From contig JAEYRV010000010.1 in NCBI GenBank assembly GCA_023435305.1, positions 62,001 through 126,000 on the forward strand: a stretch of DNA of 64,000 nucleotides, read 5' to 3'. Source of the DNA: Bacillota bacterium (lineage in GTDB: Bacteria; Bacillota; Clostridia; Acetivibrionales; DTU013). Within the stretch, counting starts at the first letter, position 1, and every line of letters starts with the position of its first letter. Below are positions 1 through 8,051 of this stretch, one piece after another. The notes under the pieces are model-generated. The model did no database searches. It had not been told where the DNA came from and worked only from the letters and a program-made list of their open reading frames with translations. A program made the position numbers and the translations under genes.

Positions 1-480
1 ATGGGAATAAGTCATGGCATCCGCACATTGTACCAGACACCCAACATGTCTGAGGCTGCAAGACAGGAGTTCCTCCTTGAGTTCGAAAGCACGGGCGAAT
101 CGAGCTTGGCAGGATTTGCTGTCATGGGCGGTGTTTTCGGCGAAGGCATCGATCTCACAGGAGACAGGCTGTCAGGCGCAATCATCGTAGGTGTCGGCCT
201 CCCCCAGATATGCAACGAGCGGAATATAATACGAAGGCACTTTGACGAACAGTCCGGAAACGGCTTCGAATATGCCTACACCTATCCCGGCATCAACCGT
301 GTACTGCAGGCCGCGGGCCGTGTCATCCGCACCGAGGAGGATATGGGTGTAGTGATACTGCTTGACGAACGATTCTCCTACCACATATACCGGGAGCTGC
401 TCCCATCGGAATGGAGCCCCATCACCAGAGCCTCCGACGGCTGCCGCCTCAGCGACGTCCTCGACGACTTCTGGCGGTAA
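1..480 (+). CDS. DinG/Rad3-like superfamily 2 DNA helicase, C-terminal part
   Basis: This is the last 159 residues of a helicase whose start lies left of the window; the ATG at base 1 is probably internal. Visible are the late helicase motifs of the DinG/XPD (Rad3) group: a GVFGEGIDL-type motif V near residues 44-52 and the motif VI sequence QAAGRVIRT at about residues 103-111, whose arginines contact ATP. Family members unwind DNA 5'-3' and often carry an iron-sulfur cluster in the N-terminal half, which cannot be seen here. The end of the gene runs straight into a short tandem repeat that includes its last codons. The exact family member (DinG, CshD or a Rad3-like helicase of anaerobes) is not decided. 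Confidence 0.85.
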   Translation: MGISHGIRTLYQTPNMSEAARQEFLLEFESTGESSLAGFAVMGGVFGEGIDLTGDRLSGAIIVGVGLPQICNERNIIRRHFDEQSGNGFEYAYTYPGINRVLQAAGRVIRTEEDMGVVILLDERFSYHIYRELLPSEWSPITRASDGCRLSDVLDDFWR

Positions 481-590
481 TCATCTGCGGACGGTAGTAA
501 TCCTCTGCCGACGGTAATTATCTAGCGATAATCTTCTGGTGATAATCTTCTGGCGGTAATTATCCGGTAATAATCATTAGGGACAAGTAA
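466..590. repeat. Short degenerate tandem repeat at the helicase stop codon
   Basis: About six copies of a 15-19-bp unit resembling CTGGCGGTAATTATC. The first copy is the coding end of the helicase itself (ttctggcggtaa, including the stop codon), so the array is an amplification of the gene's 3' terminus into the intergenic space. No T-tract terminator is evident in it. Confidence 0.7.
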
Positions 591-596
591 TTTTGT

Positions 597-1352
597 TTAT
601 GTTAAGCACAGTTCGACAGGACAATGATCCGAACCCATAATATCAGCATGGATGGCAGCATCCGCAAGTCTGCTCTTTAAAGCCTCTGATACGCAGAAAT
701 AGTCTATCCGCCAGCCAACATTCTTTTCGCGGGCATTGAACATGTAGGACCACCAGGTATAGGCATTTTCCTTGTCGGGATAAAAATATCTGAAGGTGTC
801 AATAAAGCCTGCATCCAGCAGTTCTGTGAACTTTGCGCGTTCTTCATCGGAGAAACCGGCGCTTTTTCTGTTTGATGCAGGATTTTTGATATCTATTTCC
901 TTGTGTGCCACATTAAGGTCGCCACATACGACCACAGGTTTGTTACATTCAAGCTTCTTAAGATAATCTCTGAAAGCATCCTCCCAGGTCATCCTGTATG
1001 GCAGGCGTGCCAACTCCCTTTGTGAGTTGGGGGTATATACCGTAACAAGATAATAATTCTCGAATTCGACCGTTATTACCCTGCCCTCATTATCATGCTC
1101 TTCCACACCGATCCCATATGCGACCTTCAGCGGCTCTGTCTTTGTAAAAACAGCTGTCCCGGAATACCCTTTCTTTTTTGCATAATTCCAGAACTGATAA
1201 TACCCCTCCAGTTCAAGCTGCACCTGCCCTTCAGATACCTTTGTCTCCTGCAGACAGAACACATCTGCATCAACAGCCTTGAAAAAATCCATGAACCCCT
1301 TGTTCAAGCAAGCCCTCAGCCCATTTACATTCCACGATATGAATTTAGTCAT
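597..1352 (-). CDS. xth: Exodeoxyribonuclease III (AP endonuclease)
   Basis: This 251-residue protein of the exonuclease III (EEP) family cleaves DNA 5' of abasic sites and trims 3' blocked ends in base excision repair. It has full family length. Visible motifs are the start MTKFISWNVNGLRA with its metal-site Asn, the metal-binding Glu in LQETK, GDLNVAHKEID with catalytic Asp and Asn, and the C-terminal GSDHCPVEL with the catalytic His. The ATG at 1352 follows GGAGTAAAGTT, a good ribosome binding site. It stands alone and converges with the helicase on its left. ExoA is the Gram-positive name for the same enzyme. Confidence 0.95.
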   Translation of the reverse strand: MTKFISWNVNGLRACLNKGFMDFFKAVDADVFCLQETKVSEGQVQLELEGYYQFWNYAKKKGYSGTAVFTKTEPLKVAYGIGVEEHDNEGRVITVEFENYYLVTVYTPNSQRELARLPYRMTWEDAFRDYLKKLECNKPVVVCGDLNVAHKEIDIKNPASNRKSAGFSDEERAKFTELLDAGFIDTFRYFYPDKENAYTWWSYMFNAREKNVGWRIDYFCVSEALKSRLADAAIHADIMGSDHCPVELCLT

Positions 1353-1431
1353 AACTTTACTCCTCTAACTGTTTTCATAGGTTACTTAGCACTATCTCCA
1401 ACGATTGCGCCGGCATTTACACAGAACCGTT

Positions 1432-1556
1432 ATTTTTTTACCGCGACGGTATTTACTTGGCGACGGTATTTACTTGGCGCCGGTATTTACTTGGCACCGG
1501 TATTTGCATGGCACCAGTATCTCCTCCGGCGGCGATATTTCAATGGCACCGTTTTT
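1432..1556. repeat. 17-bp tandem repeat
   Basis: Four to five copies of a 17-bp unit (ggcgacggtatttactt and variants) lie upstream of exonuclease III in the 1.2-kb gap to the EamA gene. Degenerate further copies run to about 1556. Open frames across it are products of the repetition and have no ribosome binding site. Confidence 0.7.
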
Positions 1557-1707
1557 CCTCCCGCAACTGTCCAATGTTACATTCATGATACCAACATATC
1601 AAACTGAAGTCACATATATTTTACCTTTTTTGCGGCTACTTGTGTACTGTCCATTTTTCCCGCCTGCATCCATTAAGGCAGAAAACTCATTCCAGATGGA
1701 CAAATTG

Positions 1708-1830
1708 TGTTAAATTCCTGGTTCAGCAGACCGATTGGTCCATTTTTCAATTAAAGTCCTAGTTCAGCAGACCGACTGGTCCATTTTTCAATTAAAGTCC
1801 TGGTTCAGCAGACCGACTGGTCCATTTTTC
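1708..1830. repeat. 41-bp tandem array of the left end of the adjacent inverted-repeat element
   Basis: Exact 41-bp periodicity: the core GGTCCATTTTTCAATTAAAG starts at 1737, 1778 and 1819, with a truncated earlier copy near 1712. Each unit holds about 25 bp of the terminal inverted repeat plus a constant 16 bp of flank (ttcagcagaccgactg). The third core is the true left terminus of the element at 1819-1957, so only that terminus has been multiplied. Confidence 0.85.
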
Positions 1831-1957
1831 AATTAAAGTCCTAGTTTCACATTGTACTAGTTTACATAAAGCTATATACGACTTCATTATGTCACCTATT
1901 TATTGAATACATTCTATAAAAAAGAAAATAAGTAGGACTTTAATTGAATTTTGGACC
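1819..1957. mobile_element. Miniature inverted-repeat element, GGTCC family, copy 1
   Basis: A 139-bp non-coding element. The left end GGTCCATTTTTCAATTAAAG (continuing TCCTA) is the near-perfect reverse complement of the right end at 1933-1957; about 22 of 25 positions pair. The interior is AT-rich and includes CATTATGTCACC, related to a motif shared by other elements here. No target-site duplication is obvious and no transposase lies nearby. A second copy with the same ends is at 37867-37962. It could instead be a structured RNA gene, but the repeated ends favour a mobile or amplifying DNA element. Confidence 0.7.
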
Positions 1958-2074
1958 ACCACCGAAGTAAAATGTCCTCATTCGATCTGCTTAATTGTCC
2001 AAGTCCCTCGATGTGGAGCCGTTAAGATAGAAGTGTACTATAATCAATCCAAAAAAAAGCTGCTCCATAGGGGG

Positions 2075-2220
2075 AGTGTGCAAAAAACACGTCATCTGGG
2101 CACAATTTCATTAGTTTCATTGAGAGTATTCAATAATTCTGGCATCTTATAGGCTTTTTACCCGATTATGTTAACTCTAGAACATTATAAATCGCCCAGA
2201 TGTTCAGGTTTTTGCACACT
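2075..2220. mobile_element. Miniature inverted-repeat element, GTGTGCAAAA family, copy 1
   Basis: A 146-bp non-coding element. The left end (2075-2101) begins AGTGTGCAAAAAACACG and ends ATCTGGGC; the right end (2194-2220) is its imperfect reverse complement, starting GCCCAGATG and ending TTTTTGCACACT. The interior carries GATTATGTTAAC. A degenerate additional copy of the right end lies about 54 bp further on, at 2246-2274. Size and ends match the element at 22434-22578 (145 bp). Confidence 0.7.
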
Positions 2221-2384
2221 GCGGTTCCAAAAAAACAAAACTGAGGCACCCAGATGATTCGTTTTTATACACTGTGGCCTTAAACAATCAGAACCACTGC
2301 CCTTGTCTATAAAACAATCCTTTTTGACATATTGGTGCTTCCTTTATTTGAAAACCACCTATGTAGGACAGTCATACTGCCTTT

Positions 2385-2660
2385 ATTTTCCCCGCACCCC
2401 CTCATCAGCAAGCCAGACTTCGTACCTTCACCCCCGCCATCTGCAAGCCAGACTTCGTCCCTTCTCTCCCTCATCTGCAATTCAGATATCGTCCCTTCAC
2501 TCCCTCATCAGCAAAGCCAGATTTCGTCCCCGCACTCCGCCATCTGCAAAGCCAGATTTCTTCCCGTACTCTGCCATCTGCAAAGCCAGATTTCGCCCGC
2601 ATTCCGCCATCTGCATACCATATCTTAACCCGTACTCCCCCGCCCCGTCATCAAATCGAA
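2385..2660. repeat. Degenerate 25-35-bp tandem repeat downstream of the EamA gene
   Basis: Seven to eight copies resembling CATCTGCAAAGCCAGATTTC with a variable pyrimidine-rich filler (gtcccytcactcc). The most similar end copy, cttctgcaatcaggc, runs over the stop codon of the EamA gene at 2675-2677. Open frames across it look like repeat artefacts. Confidence 0.7.
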
Positions 2661-2674
2661 ACTCACTTCTGCAA

Positions 2675-3577
2675 TCAGGCAACCAACTGCACTCGACTCT
2701 TTTTACCTATCGCTTTCAACGGAACTGTAATCACTACAGCTGTGATTATCAGAATGCACCCCACTATTGCAGCAATGCCATTGATATTTTCTCCTATGAT
2801 TAAGTATGCAAGTATGGCAGCTGTGACGGGTTCCAGAGTATATATGACAGTTGCCCTCTCGGGCCTTACAAATTTCAGGGCGCCTGACTGGAATAAAATT
2901 GTCGTGACTGATATCAGTATGCTCAACGCTAACACAGTCCAAGCCCAAACATCCATCTTGAATAAATCTGTTTGCCTCCCATCGAAAATCAATGCCATAC
3001 CGAAAAATACGGCTGAGCTTGTGACATGCTGAATAAATGAAAAATGCACTGGGTTTGTTTTAGATGCAAACAGCTTCTGTGAAGTCAGATATAGTGAAAA
3101 AAACAATGCATTTGCCAATGCGAACAGATCACCCGGATTCAGTCTGAAGCTGCTGAAATCAACGGTCAGCAAAAGCAAACCGGGAACAGCTATCACAGCG
3201 CTCAGCACTGAACGCATTGCCGGGAGCTTTCTTTCGGCTAATGCCATGATCAAAGGTGTCAGGATTACTGACATCTGTACAATGAATGCAGTATTCGAGC
3301 TGCTGGTGCTGCCCAGAGCAAACATGCATGATATGTTACTAAGTACGGAAAAAATGCTGATCCCTACACACGGCCATACTGACTTTCTGTCAATTCTCCG
3401 CAATTTTCGGAAAAACAGTGCGGTCAAGAAAAGCAGTCCTCCAAGTGAGTAAAGAAACAGGATCGTAAAATAAGGCAGATAACCTATTAATATCTTTGAC
3501 CATATGTAGGAAGATCCCCACATCATGGCATTTAGCACTATGAAGCCGGCAGCATTGTTTTCTTTAATAAAACTCAT
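2675..3577 (-). CDS. EamA (drug/metabolite) family membrane transporter
   Basis: About 300 residues with ten predicted membrane segments in two EamA halves, the usual layout and length of DMT-superfamily exporters. Hallmarks are the early GSSYIWSKI stretch and the C-terminal-half motif RPERATVIYTLEPVTAAILAYLIIG, typical of EamA repeat 2. I place the start at the ATG at 3577 (MSFIKEN) because AAGGTG lies just upstream; a longer frame to 3628 has no such site. A divergently transcribed AraC-type gene begins about 280 bp away and may control it. Substrate unknown; the family includes amino-acid, nucleoside and drug exporters. Confidence 0.88.
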   Translation of the reverse strand: MSFIKENNAAGFIVLNAMMWGSSYIWSKILIGYLPYFTILFLYSLGGLLFLTALFFRKLRRIDRKSVWPCVGISIFSVLSNISCMFALGSTSSSNTAFIVQMSVILTPLIMALAERKLPAMRSVLSAVIAVPGLLLLTVDFSSFRLNPGDLFALANALFFSLYLTSQKLFASKTNPVHFSFIQHVTSSAVFFGMALIFDGRQTDLFKMDVWAWTVLALSILISVTTILFQSGALKFVRPERATVIYTLEPVTAAILAYLIIGENINGIAAIVGCILIITAVVITVPLKAIGKKSRVQLVA

Positions 3578-3860
3578 TGATGCACCTTCTTTCCATCCTA
3601 ACACGTTGACATAATATAAACCCAACACTGTTTAAAATCAGCTTATGGTATATGATATTCAGATTTTTCACAGCATCAATGGCGAAAGATGCTCGATAGT
3701 TTGCGTATCGTGCGTATGGAATCGAATGTAATATGTAATCCCAGACATACCGAAAGCATAGTATATTGTGTGAGGCTGTATCCGGCAATCTACTAGGTTT
3801 TGTAGTGATAACATTGGCTGGGCTGTATCAGTCAAACTAGCCCGGCACGAGGTGACAGCA

Positions 3861-4706
3861 GTGGATGAAAATTCATCGGGAGATTCTAAAAGGGGATATT
3901 TGATAGGGGATTTTGCATTTTTTCATCTAAACGATATGAGAAATACACAGTTCGAATACCACTATCATGATTTTAACAAAATAATCGTGTTCATCTCCGG
4001 CAATGTGACGTACCTGATAGAGGGAAATGCATACAGACTGAAACCCTGGGATGTCCTGTTCGTCAGCAGCAGCGAACTCCACAAGCCGGTCATCGACCCT
4101 CGTGTCATGTATGACCGCATTGTGATATGGGTAAACCCTGGCTTTCTGTCAAGCCACAGCAGAGACTGCGATCTTTTTACCTGCTTTGACCTGACAAGCG
4201 GGAAGAACAACATGCTGAGACTCGACGGCAAAATACTGGAATATGCCCGAATCCTATGTACAAGGCTGGAGGAAGCATGCAAAAGCAAGGAATTCGGGTC
4301 ATCCCTGCTGAAGAACTCCATTTTCCTGCAATTGATCGTAGTTCTGACAAGGGAGCTGATGAAAGGCGGTAGAAATGATGACATTGAAGATATTATTCAC
4401 GACAAATACATAAATGTCATGCTGGATTACATCAATAAAAATCTGAACGAAGAATTATCAATAGATTCCCTGGCTGCAAGGTTCTATATGAGCAGGTATC
4501 ATCTGATGCACAAATTCAAGCAGCTCACGGGTTACCCAGTACATAGCTATATTCTGCAAAAAAGGCTGCTAAAGGCTGACACGCTGATAAAAAGCGGCAT
4601 ACCCTCCATGCAGGCAAGTGAGCAATGCGGCTTCAACGACTATTCCAACTTTGTCAGGTCGTATAAAAAATTATTCGGGGTCTCTCCAAGAAACAGACTG
4701 AAGTAA
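3861..4706 (+). CDS. AraC-family transcriptional regulator with N-terminal cupin
   Basis: A 281-residue regulator. Residues about 25-100 form an AraC-type cupin sensor (HYHDFNKIIVFISG, then LKPWDVLFVSSSELHKP), and the last 100 residues hold the two helix-turn-helix units (SIDSLAARFYMSRYHLMHKFKQ and QASEQCGFNDYSNFVRSYKK). The GTG at 3861 sits six bases after GAGGTG, a better start than the GTG at 3852. It diverges from the EamA exporter, a common sensor-exporter pairing; the inducer is unknown. Confidence 0.88.
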   Translation: MDENSSGDSKRGYLIGDFAFFHLNDMRNTQFEYHYHDFNKIIVFISGNVTYLIEGNAYRLKPWDVLFVSSSELHKPVIDPRVMYDRIVIWVNPGFLSSHSRDCDLFTCFDLTSGKNNMLRLDGKILEYARILCTRLEEACKSKEFGSSLLKNSIFLQLIVVLTRELMKGGRNDDIEDIIHDKYINVMLDYINKNLNEELSIDSLAARFYMSRYHLMHKFKQLTGYPVHSYILQKRLLKADTLIKSGIPSMQASEQCGFNDYSNFVRSYKKLFGVSPRNRLK

Positions 4707-4755
4707 CATTACAGTGCACCACGTCGCAATATGTAGTAGGCCATACACAGAATAT

Positions 4756-5841
4756 TCATTCTGCAAATCTGTAGGTCTGATCCTTTGAAAATGTCCACTC
4801 GGGTGTAACAAGCTTATCACCGAATTCCATCGGGTACCACGGGTTTCCATCCTCATTTGCGGGATTCTTCAGGATATGTATATCCTGGGCCGGCATATAG
4901 CTCTGCGCCGCCAGGAATACCCTCTCCCCTGTCTGCGGGTTTTCTGCCATGTCGATTATTATCACACAATGTCCGGGAGACCCGCCCTTTAAAAACACAT
5001 CACCGGGCCGCATCTCTTTGAGGTCGATTTTTTTCATTTCCTGTGATAAAGATAGAGTTCCTGCATATGCAAAAACGGTGTCGAGATATTTCCTGAAGCT
5101 CTTATAATCCGCACCCTTGCTGCCATTATCCACCCAAACGGCCTTATTGCCAGTTATGCTGATCCTGAATCCCTGGATCCACTTGCCGTATTTTGCGTTG
5201 AAGCCATTTGTAAAATTGAAGTGTATCTGATCATATTTGCCGTTCGCATAGAGATATTCCGCCCTGAGCCTGATAACAGCATCGGCGCATTGCTGCAGGT
5301 CTCTGGTTCCAACGTCCATGTCGATTACTGCCACATGCACATCCCAGGGCTTTGTCCCACCATCATAATATTTGACGCTTGAACCATGGGGCTTGAGCGG
5401 CAGGTTCCTCAGGTATTCGCCGAAGGACCCTTCATCGAGAGTCAGCCTTTCGAAGCCTTCCGGCGGAGCGATTCTTTCTCTGGCTGTGGCACCAGCTTCA
5501 TTAATAAGTGAAACGGCATCATTAGCCGGACTGTCACTAGTTGGACTGTCATTAGCCGGATTGTCACTAGTTGGACTGTCATTGGCTGTACTGCCACCAG
5601 CGGTATTTTCATAAGCCGGACTGATATTATCTGAACTGTCATTACCTGCATCGATATAAGGCTCACCTTTATCAGCGCCTGCCGCATCGTCACTGCCTGT
5701 TTCACTGCTTTCAGCATTCCGCAAGCCCTCATCCTTCTGAGGTTTAGCCATGCCATTGCTGCCCTTGAAAAAAATCAAAATGATCTCTGCCGTCAACAGC
5801 ACAATAAAAATAATTATCACAACAGTAAGCTTCTTTTTCAT
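4756..5841 (-). CDS. Secreted/anchored DUF4846 protein
   Basis: About 361 residues: an N-terminal membrane anchor (KKKLTVVIIIFIVLLTAEIILIFF), a 100-residue low-complexity linker with repeated NDSPTSD/NPAND units, and a DUF4846 domain (from about residue 125: PPEGFERL, then DQIHFNFTNGF, MRPGDVFLKGGSPGHCVIIIDM, LAAQSYMPAQDIHIL). The GSPGHCVIIID part recalls NlpC/CHAP-like Cys-His folds, but activity in this family is not established. The start at 5841 follows GGAAGG; an upstream ATG at 5862 is less likely. It converges with the AraC gene. Extracellular location is inferred from the anchor. Confidence 0.8.
   Translation of the reverse strand: MKKKLTVVIIIFIVLLTAEIILIFFKGSNGMAKPQKDEGLRNAESSETGSDDAAGADKGEPYIDAGNDSSDNISPAYENTAGGSTANDSPTSDNPANDSPTSDSPANDAVSLINEAGATARERIAPPEGFERLTLDEGSFGEYLRNLPLKPHGSSVKYYDGGTKPWDVHVAVIDMDVGTRDLQQCADAVIRLRAEYLYANGKYDQIHFNFTNGFNAKYGKWIQGFRISITGNKAVWVDNGSKGADYKSFRKYLDTVFAYAGTLSLSQEMKKIDLKEMRPGDVFLKGGSPGHCVIIIDMAENPQTGERVFLAAQSYMPAQDIHILKNPANEDGNPWYPMEFGDKLVTPEWTFSKDQTYRFAE
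5505..5655. repeat. 15/30-bp coding repeat in the DUF4846 protein linker
   Basis: The linker between anchor and domain is built of imperfect 15-bp units paired into 30-bp units (ttagccggactgtcac / tagttggactgtcat). They encode alternating SPTSD and NPAND peptides. As the unit is a multiple of three, the frame is preserved whatever the copy number. Confidence 0.7.
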
Positions 5842-6041
5842 ACATATACCTTCCGGCATCATAAAAAGTCATATACTTTGTTCGCACTAGTAATACCGAC
5901 GTTGAAGACCATATATTTGTTTCATTTTTCAATATTCGTTTCAAATGGAAATTATGTTGGAAATTATAACATAATACGATTAAAATATATATTTCTGTTT
6001 GAGCAATAATAATTAATAAATATCAGAAAGGAGCCTTATCT

Positions 6042-6230
6042 ATGAAAGCAACGATCGACAGAGACGGCTGTATTGCCTGTGAGCTTTGTGCAACTACCTG
6101 CCCGGATGTATTCAGAATGGCTGATGACGGACTTGCGGAAGTCCATGTGGACGAAGTGCCTGAGGATGCCGAGGAATGTGCAAAAGAAGCCGAAGAAGGA
6201 TGCCCCACATCGGTAATAAAGGTAGAATAG
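6042..6230 (+). CDS. Single-cluster [4Fe-4S] ferredoxin
   Basis: A 62-residue electron carrier. Cysteines 10, 13 and 16 (CIACELC) with Cys54 (GCPTSVI) form the expected ligand set of a monocluster ferredoxin. Cys20 and Cys46 match the extra pair that forms a disulfide in the Thermotoga-type protein. AGAAAGGAG precedes the ATG, and a hairpin follows the stop. It lies alone between a divergent DUF4846 gene and the chromate transporter. The redox partner is not evident from the neighbours. Confidence 0.93.
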   Translation: MKATIDRDGCIACELCATTCPDVFRMADDGLAEVHVDEVPEDAEECAKEAEEGCPTSVIKVE

Positions 6231-6238
6231 TACAAAGT

Positions 6239-6262
6239 AAACGGCAGGTAATCTGCCGTTTG
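6239..6262 (+). terminator. Hairpin after the ferredoxin gene
   Basis: AAACGGCAG, a five-base loop and CTGCCGTTT form a nine-pair stem eight bases after the ferredoxin stop. Only a weak T-tract follows (TGTCATTT). Confidence 0.65.
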
Positions 6263-6264
6263 TC

Positions 6265-6348
6265 ATTTAAAATGCATATAGGAATTCTCCTATGTTAGGG
6301 GTATACTACCTATAGATGCATGTTAATATACATATGGGAGAATTCTTT
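6265..6348 (+). promoter_or_regulatory. Leader of the chromate transporter pair with an inverted repeat over the ribosome binding site
   Basis: The sequence AGGAATTCTCCTATGT near 6280 is an approximate reverse complement of ACATATGGGAGAATTCT at 6331-6347, which contains the GGGAG ribosome binding site of the first transporter gene. Pairing in the mRNA would hide the site; alternatively the repeats are an operator. Confidence 0.4.
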
Positions 6349-6921
6349 GTGAAAAAGGACAAGTTCTTTTATTGGAAGCTGTTTATATCAACATTTACAT
6401 TAAGCGCTTTTACATTCGGCGGCGGCTATGTTATTGTACCGTTGATGCAGAAGCGTTTTGTCAAAGAGCTGAAATGGATCGAAGAGGACGAAATGCTGGA
6501 TCTTGTGGCAATAGGGCAATCGGCTCCCGGCCCTATCGCAATCAACACCTCGATTCTTGTCGGATACAGAATGGCTGGCATTCCAGGCGCTGCTCTGACC
6601 GTTATGGGGACGGTTCTGCCTCCATTGATAGTCATCACGGTCATATCTTATTTCTATATAGCCTTTCGTGACAACAACCTTATCAAGGCGCTGTTCAAAG
6701 GCATGCAGGCAGGTGTTGCGGCAGTCATTGTTGATGTCGTGATAGGAATGGCTGCAAAGATAATTAAAGACAGAAAGCTTTTAGCCATCATAGTCATGGC
6801 ATTGTCTTTCATAGCGGCAGCATTTCTGAAAATAAACATAGTGATCATACTTTTGATATGCGGGGTTCTCGGCGCGTATACCACCCTCCGTTCAAAACCT
6901 AAAAAGGAGGGATCGGATTGA
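6349..6921 (+). CDS. chrA: Chromate transporter, short-chain subunit 1
   Basis: A 190-residue membrane protein of the chromate ion transporter (CHR) family, short form that works as a pair with the next gene. The family signature FGGGYVIVPLMQ, then SAPGPIAINTSILVGYRMAGIPGA, is intact. I choose the GTG at 6349 (GGGAG eight bases upstream) over the ATG at 6316. The stop overlaps the next start by four bases, so the two are translationally coupled. In anaerobes the natural substrate may be another oxyanion; chromate export is the family annotation, not shown here. Confidence 0.9.
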   Translation: MKKDKFFYWKLFISTFTLSAFTFGGGYVIVPLMQKRFVKELKWIEEDEMLDLVAIGQSAPGPIAINTSILVGYRMAGIPGAALTVMGTVLPPLIVITVISYFYIAFRDNNLIKALFKGMQAGVAAVIVDVVIGMAAKIIKDRKLLAIIVMALSFIAAAFLKINIVIILLICGVLGAYTTLRSKPKKEGSD

Positions 6922-7484
6922 TATATCTTCAACTGTTCTGGAGCTTCTTTCTTGTGGGATTATTCAGCTTTGGCGGCGGATATGCCTCCCTCCCCCTCAT
7001 ACAGGACCAGGTCCTGAATATACATACCTGGCTGACTCCTGCAGAATTTATGGACATACTGACAATTTCACAGATGACTCCGGGCCCGATCGCAATCAAC
7101 GCTTCGACCTTCGTAGGCACAAAAGTGGCAGGGCTGCCGGGCGCTATTATAGCTACCGTCGGTTGTGTCACTCCATCATGTATCATTGTACTGATATTGG
7201 CCACTCTATATTACAGATTCAAGGGGCTGAGCCTGGTGCAAGGCATCATAAAGGGGCTGAGGCCTGCAGTCGTCGCATTGATTGCGTCAGCCGGTTTTTC
7301 AATACTGCTGACGGTCCTGTTCGGCACGGATGATTTCTCCTTCCGGTTGTCCGACCTTAATTTTGTTGCCGTCGGATTGTTTGGGGCATGCCTTTTCCTG
7401 TTGAGAAAATTCAAACTCAACCCCATATATGCCATGCTTGCCGCAGGAGCTGCAGGTCTGATCATTTATGGTTTTATTCTATAA
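6918..7484 (+). CDS. chrA: Chromate transporter, short-chain subunit 2
   Basis: A 188-residue CHR-family membrane protein, partner of the preceding gene. It shows the same landmarks in the second half-transporter version: SFGGGYASLPLIQ and TPGPIAINASTFVGTKVAGLPGA. It starts with TTG inside the previous stop (TTGA) after AAAGGAGGG. Short CHR proteins insert with opposite orientation and form a heterodimer, which fits the tight coupling. Confidence 0.9.
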   Translation: MIYLQLFWSFFLVGLFSFGGGYASLPLIQDQVLNIHTWLTPAEFMDILTISQMTPGPIAINASTFVGTKVAGLPGAIIATVGCVTPSCIIVLILATLYYRFKGLSLVQGIIKGLRPAVVALIASAGFSILLTVLFGTDDFSFRLSDLNFVAVGLFGACLFLLRKFKLNPIYAMLAAGAAGLIIYGFIL

Positions 7485-7626
7485 CACATCGACCATATCA
7501 GAACTCCAAAATCAACATCTAACTATCTTCCATTTTATGTTATTCTATGATGATCATTGTGCACATAATTGAAAAATCACCCTAAAAATCACCCCTCGCA
7601 TTATTCTTAAACTGCCCTCAAGATGA

Positions 7627-7665
7627 TTACTTATCTATATCGTTAACTTATAATTATAGATATAG
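7627..7665 (+). promoter_or_regulatory. Candidate promoter of the zinc-ribbon/VWA cluster
   Basis: TATAAT at 7649-7654 lies inside an inverted repeat whose arms CTATATC (7635-7641) and GATATAG (7659-7665) could bind a dimeric regulator. The -35 region is weak. The 200 bp before it hold no gene. Confidence 0.4.
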
Positions 7666-7682
7666 GAAAGTGAGGTGCTAAT

Positions 7683-8018
7683 ATGGCATTTTATAAAGAG
7701 CCATGTATCCATTGCGGGAACTACCTCTCCAGAGATTCCCATTTCTGCCCCAAGTGTGGCAGCATGAGCCCATTTATCTACAGCTGCCCGGCCTGCCTTC
7801 GTGAGATCGACAAGGGAGATGCTTTCTGTCAGGGGTGTGGAAGACCACTATACATAATATGTCCCAAATGCATGGAAAAGACATTTGTTCAGGATTCCTG
7901 CGAACACTGCGGTGAAAGCCTGATGATCCAATGTCCCAACAAACGCTGTGGAAGCAGACAATTCTTTGAGAACAAAAAGTGCACTGTGTGCGGTAAAGTC
8001 CTGCCTAAAAACAAATAA
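7683..8018 (+). CDS. Multi zinc-ribbon protein, first gene of the VWA cluster
   Basis: A 111-residue protein made almost wholly of CxxC pairs: CIHC...CPKC, CPAC...CQGC, CPKC...CEHC and CPNKRC...CTVC, that is four potential zinc ribbons of the DZR/zinc-ribbon type. No catalytic motif. GAGGTG precedes the ATG. It heads a four-gene run on one strand with two further zinc-ribbon genes and a giant VWA lipoprotein; I infer a scaffold or adaptor role, not demonstrated. Confidence 0.8.
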   Translation: MAFYKEPCIHCGNYLSRDSHFCPKCGSMSPFIYSCPACLREIDKGDAFCQGCGRPLYIICPKCMEKTFVQDSCEHCGESLMIQCPNKRCGSRQFFENKKCTVCGKVLPKNK

Positions 8019-8051
8019 AAATATAAATATTTCACAGGAGGAGATTTCATT

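Noticed and set aside
1095..1713. Overlapping frames of 170 and 102 residues upstream of exonuclease III
   Set aside because: They run through the exonuclease gene antisense and through the 17-bp repeat, with no start signal.
2303..2803. Frames of 166 and 98 residues in the array near the EamA gene
   Set aside because: Translations of the 35-bp repeats, low-complexity Ser/Pro/His composition.
6349..7484. Proof of chromate resistance
   Set aside because: The paired short CHR proteins are clear, but the family substrate in anaerobes is not certain and no chrB-like regulator is present.
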